A DNA stretch of 10,674 nucleotides, taken from assembly GCA_029861795.1 (NCBI GenBank), contig JAOTYS010000129.1, positions 1 to 10,674 on the forward strand, read 5' to 3'. The position numbers and the translations under genes are program-made. Source of the stretch: Gammaproteobacteria bacterium (GTDB lineage: Bacteria > Pseudomonadota > Gammaproteobacteria > Arenicellales > JAOTYS01). The notes beneath the pieces are model-generated. The model had not been told where the DNA came from and did no database searches. It saw only the letters and a list, made by a program, of their open reading frames with translations. Positions 6,513 through 10,674 of the stretch are shown here, piece after piece. Positions within the stretch are counted from its first letter, which is position 1. Every line of letters starts with the position of its first letter.

Positions 6513-7220
6513 ATGCAATCAGTTTCAATCAAAGCATTGAGCATGGTGCTTGCAGCGCTTGGCGTCGTTACGGCGTGTTCGAAAGAGGAGCCCATAGAGG
6601 AAGTTATCCGACCGGTCCGATATATCGACGTGAAGGAGACACCGGCGGCCCAGACTCGAACTTTTGCGGGCACTGCGAAAGCAGGGGTAGAGGCTAATTT
6701 GAGCTTCAAAGTGGGCGGAACGGTTCAGCGTGTACAGGTCAAAGTTGGCTATCCGGTGTCAAAAGGCACTCTCATCGCTGAATCGGATCCCGCGGATTTC
6801 GAACTCAAGGTCGAAGAAGCCCAAGCCGGGCTTGCACAAGCACGGGCGGAACAACGCAATGCCCAGGCGAACTACGAGAGAGTCCAAGGTCTTTATGAGA
6901 ATAATAACGCCTCTCGCAGTGATTTGGATACCGCCAGGGCCGGCGCCGAATCGGCCAGCGCCTCGGTGCGTTCCATCGGTAAACAGCTCGAACGGGCGCG
7001 TGCACAACTCGGTTACACCCGCCTGACCGCCAAAGATGACTGTTCGATCGCAACTGTGGATGTAGAAGTAAACGAGAATGTGTCTGCTGGTCAACGTGTC
7101 GCGATGGTGACGTGCGGTGGTGCGGCTGAGGTGGAAGTCGGTGTGCCGGAAAGTGTCATCGGCAGGATTGTCGTATGTGCCCAACATCTTCTTTCCTCCG
7201 TCCGGCCGCAATTTTTTTAA
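6513..7220 (+). pseudogene. Truncated RND efflux periplasmic adaptor lipoprotein (HlyD/MFP family)
   Basis: A lipoprotein signal opens the frame, with lipobox VTAC and the acylated Cys at residue 22. Next come the first half of the lipoyl domain (SFKVGGTVQRVQVKVGYPV, about residues 55-73), an alpha-helical hairpin rich in Ala, Gln, Arg and Glu (about 88-165), and the closing lipoyl and barrel strands (LGYTRLTAKDD, NVSAGQRV, then VEVGVPESVIGRI). Such adaptors are usually around 350-400 residues. Here the recognisable sequence stops at about residue 220, near base 7172, and the last 15 residues before the TAA at 7218-7220 are an out-of-frame reading of RND permease DNA. The rest of the barrel and the membrane-proximal domain, which contact the pump, are missing. 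The gene's own start is intact, so a shortened lipoprotein could still be made. It is cotranscribed with the upstream fusion gene, with a 62 bp gap. Confidence 0.88.
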
Positions 7221-7677
7221 GGCAGAGTTTGAGTTGCCTATCGGTACCTCTATCGAGACGACGGAGGCCATGGTCGAAGACCTGGAGCGGTTTCTCAATG
7301 ATCTGAAGCAGCAAGCAAACGCGGAACAAGGGTTGGTCAACTGGGTCAGCTACATCGCCAATGGGGGTCCGCGCTTTGTGTTGCAACACACTCCTGAACC
7401 TACCAGCCCTCACTATGCCTTAATGGTGATCAATACCGTGAAGCTCGACGATATTGACGACGTGATCGCACGACTGGAGGGTTATTCCACGGTCCTTGGC
7501 CTAGTGCCGCTCTACCTGGGCGGCGGTCCGATGTGGGATCCGATGGCGGTGGCAATTATGTTTGGCCTAATTTTCGCCACACCGCTGACCCTGGGGCTAG
7601 TGCCGGTGCTGTACTCCTTACTCTTTAAGGTGTGTTACAAAGGATATGCCTACGAGCCTGTTGCTGTGGGGGTATAA
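7172..7677 (+). pseudogene. Two joined remnants of an RND efflux permease (AcrB/HAE1-like)
   Basis: In the frame that ends at 7677, bases 7172-7485 encode the stretch that follows TM7 in RND pumps: YVPNIFFPPSGRNFF, LPIGTSIETTEAMVEDLE, then about 80 residues of porter domain ending IARLEGY. At about 7486 the reading jumps in frame to the far C-terminus: TVLGLVPLYLGGGPMWDPMA, then FGLIFATPLTLGLVPVLYSL, which match TM11-TM12. RND pumps are usually about 1,000-1,050 residues. Only about 170 remain, and everything before TM7 is absent. The open frame can be followed back to a GTG at 7117, but that lies inside adaptor sequence in another phase and makes no RND residues, so it is not a real start. 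The remnant is a relic of the inner-membrane pump that belonged to this operon, or an assembly collapse of it. Confidence 0.9.
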
Positions 7678-7745
7678 GTCCGTTCGTCTGGAAACATAGG
7701 CGGGTCATCCGTCGGACGGCTGGACCGTTGTTGTCAGAAAGCGTA

Positions 7746-7754
7746 TGCTAGAAT
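7746..7754 (+). promoter_or_regulatory. Extended -10 promoter candidate for the outer-membrane barrel gene
   Basis: TGCTAGAAT fits the extended -10 pattern TGnTATAAT with one mismatch in the hexamer. A weak -35 (TTGTTG, 7728-7733) sits 15 bp upstream. The start codon at 7775 is 20 bases beyond, leaving a very short leader. It suggests that this gene has its own promoter separate from the efflux operon. Confidence 0.45.
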
Positions 7755-7774
7755 CTACATAGGCAATAAGAATC

Positions 7775-8413
7775 ATGACCTTCCTACGCTTTCAGATTTT
7801 GATTTGTGCATTGTGGCTCACGTCAGCGGCCGCGCATGCCCTGGAAACGGTTGACGGCGAGATTGGCCTCACATTGTGGCCTAATGAGTTTCGGACCAAT
7901 GCCCTTGGCGTAGGGCATAGCGATGGTGCATTGAGCAGTTTTGGCCAGGCCTGGTGGTCTCAGAAATGGGGAATTCGAGGGGGCATGTACCGCTCCGACT
8001 TGGATGACCTGGAGATAGAAGACGCTCAATATCTGAACTTCGATGTAGAGCGACGGCTGTTCTCTCCCGCGGACGATACCTTTTTTGCGATCGGACTGGG
8101 AGTGGAGGATATCGACCTTGGACAAGGACTGGACAGCAGGGGTGCCCGCTTTACCCTGGACGGGCGCGCCGCGCTATTCGGCAGGCTGTCGCTGTACGGC
8201 CAGGCGGCTTGGTATCCATCTATGGAGGACGTATCCGGCTTCGACGATATCGAAGGCCGGGAGTTCCAAGCCGGAATATCCTATGACCCGGCTCCTTTCT
8301 TTTCGCTACGCGCGGGCTTTAAGACAATTAGATTGGATTTTACGGATGGCGACGGTCTGAATAACTCCTCCGAGTCTAAAGGATTCCACCTCGGCGGTGG
8401 ACTACGCTGGTAG
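7775..8413 (+). CDS. Small outer-membrane beta-barrel protein of unknown function
   Basis: This 212-residue protein starts with a clear signal peptide (hydrophobic residues 8-19, likely cleavage after AHA at 22). The mature part is built of alternating strands with Gly and aromatic residues, for example WGIRGGMYRSDL, TFFAIGLGVEDI, LSLYGQAAWYP and FSLRAGFKTIRLDF, divided by acidic Asp-rich turns. It ends GGGLRW; a C-terminal aromatic residue is the usual signal for the BAM assembly machine. About eight strands would fit the length, as in OmpX/OmpW-size or YfaZ-like barrels, but I cannot assign a family with confidence. It begins 97 bp after the permease remnant, with a candidate promoter of its own, and has no strong Shine-Dalgarno. 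The next gene, also exported, follows 54 bp later, so the pair may be cotranscribed. Confidence 0.85.
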   Translation: MTFLRFQILICALWLTSAAAHALETVDGEIGLTLWPNEFRTNALGVGHSDGALSSFGQAWWSQKWGIRGGMYRSDLDDLEIEDAQYLNFDVERRLFSPADDTFFAIGLGVEDIDLGQGLDSRGARFTLDGRAALFGRLSLYGQAAWYPSMEDVSGFDDIEGREFQAGISYDPAPFFSLRAGFKTIRLDFTDGDGLNNSSESKGFHLGGGLRW

Positions 8414-8467
8414 AACGCCGATCCTTCTTGCTTTACCTTCCGTTTTGTGCCGACCGAACCGGCGAGC

Positions 8468-9064
8468 ATGCTACTAGCTAGAGTAGCAGGCTGCATCGTT
8501 GTTTTGTGCAGTATGCTTCCTCTGTCTGTTGCACGCTCAGATGTGGAAATACAGGTTCAATACAAGGCGTTGCACAAGATGCTCCACCAGTACGTTTTTA
8601 CTGACAGCGGCCGTCACTACATGCAAGGCAGTCGCAGCACGCCCTGTGCTTATGCCTTCTTGTCAGACCCAAAGCTTAACGCGCGCGCCGACAGATTGGT
8701 TATGGTGGCAAAGTTCGACGGACAGGCGGGGGTGCTGGTGAACGGAGAATGCGTTGGATTGGGTGATACCTTTCCAGTCACTCTCAGTGGGGTACCTGTT
8801 TATCAAAACGGCGTGTTGCGGTTAGACAAGATGACCATGGAAGTGCCTGATCAGGCTTATGCCGATTTGGTCCGAAGTTTTGTCCAAGGGCCCCTCGCCC
8901 AGAGACTACGCTATCCTTTGTTGGCAGAGTTAAGAAAAATGCTCGTGGAAGTCAACGCCGGCTCGCCCTACCGTATTGGTCTGACCGAGCTGCAGGCAGG
9001 CACAATTGTCTTAGGGCAACAGGCGATGACGGTGCATCTCGGCGTCAACATAATTGTCGATTGA
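8468..9064 (+). CDS. Secreted protein of unknown function, possibly TULIP/DUF1439-like
   Basis: The chosen ATG gives 198 residues with a signal peptide (hydrophobic residues 8-21, likely cleavage after SVA at about 22). A GTG at 8447 would add seven residues but has no ribosome binding site; the ATG at 8468 has only a poor one (GGCGAG) right next to it. Strand-like segments such as ADRLVMVAKFDGQAGVLVNG are followed by VYQNGVLRLDKMTMEVPD, an amphipathic helical region LVRSFVQGPLAQRL, and a final IVLGQQAMTVHLGVNI strand. This order recalls DUF1439 (YceB-like) lipid-binding TULIP domains, but no lipobox is present and the match is by pattern only. Two cysteines (about residues 55 and 87) could form a disulfide in the periplasm. 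It lies 54 bp after the outer-membrane barrel gene, which suggests a shared envelope role. Confidence 0.8.
   Translation: MLLARVAGCIVVLCSMLPLSVARSDVEIQVQYKALHKMLHQYVFTDSGRHYMQGSRSTPCAYAFLSDPKLNARADRLVMVAKFDGQAGVLVNGECVGLGDTFPVTLSGVPVYQNGVLRLDKMTMEVPDQAYADLVRSFVQGPLAQRLRYPLLAELRKMLVEVNAGSPYRIGLTELQAGTIVLGQQAMTVHLGVNIIVD
8469..8488 (+). promoter_or_regulatory. Hairpin overlapping the start codon of the secreted-protein gene
   Basis: TGCTACT (8469-8475) and AGTAGCA (8482-8488) are perfect reverse complements around a 6-base loop. The stem takes in the last two bases of the chosen ATG, so it could mask initiation in the mRNA. Confidence 0.4.
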
Positions 9065-9134
9065 TCCGGCATACCCAACACCAATCTTCGGCGCTCCATC
9101 AGCATCCCCGTTGTAGCTTTAACAAGAGTATTGT

Positions 9135-9166
9135 TCATTATATCAATGAGTTAGGGATCTTCCCTA
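9135..9166. repeat. Two adjacent inverted repeats upstream of the Crp/Fnr-type regulator gene
   Basis: TCATT (9135-9139) with AATGA (9145-9149), and TAGGGA (9152-9157) with TCCCTA (9161-9166), sit side by side in the 251-base gap before the regulator. Neither matches the CRP (TGTGA-N6-TCACA) or FNR (TTGAT-N4-ATCAA) site. The rest of the gap shows only a weak promoter guess (TTAACA at 9119 with TATCAA at 9141) and a short open frame from 9061 with no protein-like pattern. Confidence 0.35.
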
Positions 9167-9299
9167 TCTTAGGTAGCGGTACGGTGTCCACAACAGCGCG
9201 CTGTCATGCTTCTCTAGAGGCACCCTTTTCGATTATGCTTGAGCCATAGGTGGGGTGATGCCTTTGCGCGGCAACACTCTTGAGAACATAGCTCCGATA

Positions 9300-9305
9300 A
9301 AGGAG
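9300..9305 (+). promoter_or_regulatory. Shine-Dalgarno site of the Crp/Fnr-type gene
   Basis: AAGGAG stands 10 nt before the ATG at 9316, slightly long but acceptable. No better start lies nearby. Confidence 0.55.
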
Positions 9306-9315
9306 AGCGCAGAGG

Positions 9316-10020
9316 ATGGTGTTAACGGCAACCGCAGGCGTGCTGCGGCAAATGCACGTGTTCCGTGGACTGTGCGATGACGATTTAAAATCTTTGGCAG
9401 ATCTTTGCCGGTGGCGAGAGTATTACACCGGTGATCAGATCATTCTTCATGACGATAGGTCTACCGATATCTATTTTGTCGCCCGCGGTACAGTGCGCGC
9501 CACTATCTATTCTTCTAATGGGAAAGAGATTGTGTTGCGGGATTTCACCAGCGGCGAGATGTTTGGTGAATTGGCCGCAATAGATGGCGAACCACGATCG
9601 GCACACGTGATCGCGATAGAGAACTGCTTGATCGCGTCGATGACCGCAGAGGTGTTTCAGAAAGCGAGAAGGAAGTTCCCTGAAATGACAGAAGCGACTA
9701 TGAAGCAGTTGACGCAGCAAGTTCGACGTCTTTGTACACGGGTTTTCGAATTTTCTGCATATTCGGTCAACAAGCGCATCCGAGCGGAACTGTTACGGTT
9801 GGCGACGGGGCATAAGGAAAACGGAAGCGTCATGGTTATCTCACCAGTGCCTAAGCACGCGGACATAGCCAGCAAAGTGAGCACCCATCGAGAGGCGGTA
9901 ACTCGCGAACTCAAAGAGCTCGAGCAAATAGGGGTGATCGAGCGCTCGAAAGATCAACTCATCATTCGCGATCCGGACAGGCTAGCGAAAATGGCCCAGG
10001 AAGACCTGATCGGCTTGTGA
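9316..10020 (+). CDS. Crp/Fnr-family transcription regulator
   Basis: The 234-residue protein has an N-terminal cyclic-nucleotide-binding barrel (about residues 15-125) containing GEMFGELAAIDGEPRSAHV. E85, R94 and S95 sit where CRP uses Glu, Arg and Ser to hold cAMP, so nucleotide binding is plausible. A long dimerisation helix follows (about 125-145), then a winged helix-turn-helix at about 181-207 (HADIASKVSTHREAVTREL, with the recognition helix in STHREAVTRELKELE). The N-terminus lacks the closely spaced cysteines that hold the FNR iron-sulfur cluster, so direct oxygen sensing as in FNR is unlikely. It acts in the cytoplasm as a dimeric DNA-binding protein; its targets are unknown. It stands alone on the plus strand between gaps of 251 and 142 bp, with two inverted repeats upstream that could be operators, including for autoregulation. 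Confidence 0.93.
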   Translation: MVLTATAGVLRQMHVFRGLCDDDLKSLADLCRWREYYTGDQIILHDDRSTDIYFVARGTVRATIYSSNGKEIVLRDFTSGEMFGELAAIDGEPRSAHVIAIENCLIASMTAEVFQKARRKFPEMTEATMKQLTQQVRRLCTRVFEFSAYSVNKRIRAELLRLATGHKENGSVMVISPVPKHADIASKVSTHREAVTRELKELEQIGVIERSKDQLIIRDPDRLAKMAQEDLIGL

Positions 10021-10118
10021 CAGCGATTGGGTTGGTCTAGAGTTTTCCTTCCCAGGTTCACCCATAACGCCACTGGCTAGGACTACAGTTGCGCTTTTGA
10101 CAACAGGCCAAGGCAGGC

Positions 10119-10163
10119 ATGGGTCAAACCAATGCGCAGTGCGAAGTTGCCGACATTCTGTGA
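10119..10163 (+). CDS. Possible 14-residue upstream ORF touching the Nudix start
   Basis: The small frame reads MGQTNAQCEVADIL and stops at TGA 10161-10163, whose last base is the first base of the Nudix ATG. This TGATG arrangement is the classic geometry of translational coupling. Only a weak AGG-containing stretch precedes its ATG. It may be chance; a TTGACA hexamer at 10097-10102 gives a candidate -35 upstream, without a recognisable -10. Confidence 0.25.
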   Translation: MGQTNAQCEVADIL

Positions 10164-10674
10164 TGAATCATATCGACCCCATTCGTGATCGCTTTCAACG
10201 CTATCAACCAAAGATCATTGGCGCGGGCGATTGGCGCCAAGCCGCAGTGGCATTGACGCTTCGGCACAACGATGGATACATTGAAGCGTTACTCATCGAG
10301 CGCGCTCATCATAAGGACGACCCGTGGTCTGGGCACATGGCATTTCCCGGCGGTGGTGTGGAACAGCAGGACGCAGACCCGCGTGCAGCGGCGGAGCGGG
10401 AGACCCTAGAGGAGGTCGGTATCGAACTTGAAGGTGCGGAATGGTTGGGCAGGTTGGATGATCAACGAGGGCGTGCCCAGGGTGCGAACTTAGATCTGGT
10501 GATTTCCGCGTTCGTGTACTTTTTGTCCGAGTCCGTTGAGGCGTCGCCAAATCATGAAGTGCGAGCAGCGCTGTGGGTGCCGTTAAACACCATGTTGGAT
10601 CCCACGCGTCACGTGCGCCAACGATTCTCCGCTCACGGCGATGATTTGTATCCTGGAATCAGGGTCAGCCATTC
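10163..10674 (+). CDS. Nudix hydrolase, CoA-pyrophosphatase (NudL)-like, 3' end cut by window edge
   Basis: My reading gives 170 codons open to the edge. The Nudix box is at residues 64-87 and ends RETLEEVGI, with catalytic R79, E80, E83 and E84 that bind the metal and attack the diphosphate. It is preceded by LLIERAHHKDDPWSGHMAFPGG, which resembles the UPF0035-type lead (R-x-PGQVAFPGG) of NudL-type CoA diphosphatases. As in that group, the box carries one extra residue (QQDAD) compared with the standard spacing. Substrate assignment to CoA is therefore likely but not certain; other nucleoside-diphosphate-linked substrates are possible. The protein is cytoplasmic. The ATG at 10163 has no good Shine-Dalgarno of its own, but it overlaps the stop of a 14-codon frame. 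The Crp/Fnr-type gene ends 142 bp upstream. Confidence 0.88.
   Translation, partial: MNHIDPIRDRFQRYQPKIIGAGDWRQAAVALTLRHNDGYIEALLIERAHHKDDPWSGHMAFPGGGVEQQDADPRAAAERETLEEVGIELEGAEWLGRLDDQRGRAQGANLDLVISAFVYFLSESVEASPNHEVRAALWVPLNTMLDPTRHVRQRFSAHGDDLYPGIRVSH

Noticed and set aside
7117..7171. GTG start giving a 186-residue RND-like protein
   Set aside because: The first 18 or so residues are adaptor DNA read out of phase; there is no ribosome site, and the rest is a permease fragment, so it is treated as a remnant rather than a small gene.
6759..7340. 193-residue minus-strand open frame across the adaptor/permease join
   Set aside because: It reads through sequence whose plus strand is clearly adaptor and RND protein; its own translation shows no recognisable domain.
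6450..7775. Insertion sequence or transposon as the cause of the pump damage
   Set aside because: No transposase frame, terminal inverted repeats or target duplication is visible near either breakpoint; simple deletions or misassembly explain the pattern better.
9133..9146. Possible FNR box (ATCAA half at 9142-9146)
   Set aside because: The left half reads GTTCA instead of TTGAT, too far from the consensus.
9061..9249. 62-residue frame overlapping the end of the secreted-protein gene
   Set aside because: TTG start, no ribosome site and no recognisable pattern; likely chance in an intergenic gap.
10097..10102. Perfect TTGACA -35 hexamer before the Nudix gene
   Set aside because: No acceptable -10 hexamer occurs 15-19 bases downstream, so it is not listed as a promoter.
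1..10674. CRISPR array, tRNA or rRNA genes
   Set aside because: I found no regularly spaced direct repeats and no recognisable tRNA or rRNA segments when reading the gaps between genes.

Overview
The window most likely comes from a gammaproteobacterium. It carries ThrH, the phosphoserine phosphatase/homoserine phosphotransferase known mainly from Pseudomonas-like gammaproteobacteria, a 133-residue HslR (Hsp15) the same length as the E. coli protein, HemW, and envelope genes of Gram-negative type (TolC family, RND adaptor and permease, small outer-membrane barrel). I see no tRNA, rRNA, CRISPR array, transposase or phage gene. The species cannot be named from the sequence.

Layout. Positions 1-2431, minus strand: a run read as hemW, then a DUF4126 membrane protein, then a TlpA-like thiol-disulfide protein that runs off the left edge. 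The gaps are about 37 bp, so this is a likely operon. Positions 2432-2745 are a divergent gap with short inverted repeats. Positions 2746-3414, plus: thrH. Positions 3428-3829, minus: hslR, convergent with thrH. Positions 3830-3996 are a divergent leader region with two competing hairpins.

Positions 3997-7677, plus: an efflux operon. Its first gene is an intact, unusual 817-residue protein joining an ABC-type substrate-binding-like domain to a TolC outer-membrane channel. Next is a lipoprotein adaptor (HlyD/MFP family) that is cut off, and then only two pieces of an RND inner-membrane permease. The adaptor's C-terminus, the first half of the permease and most of its second half are missing, so the tripartite pump cannot be assembled from this locus as written.

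Positions 7775-9064, plus: a small outer-membrane beta-barrel and a secreted protein that may have a TULIP/DUF1439-like fold. Positions 9316-10020, plus: a Crp/Fnr-family regulator with cAMP-type pocket residues and no iron-sulfur cysteines. Positions 10163-10674, plus: a Nudix hydrolase cut by the right edge.

The most notable features are the substrate-binding/TolC fusion, the collapsed adaptor/permease behind it with at least two breakpoints (real decay or assembly error), and an attenuator-like leader ahead of the fusion gene.
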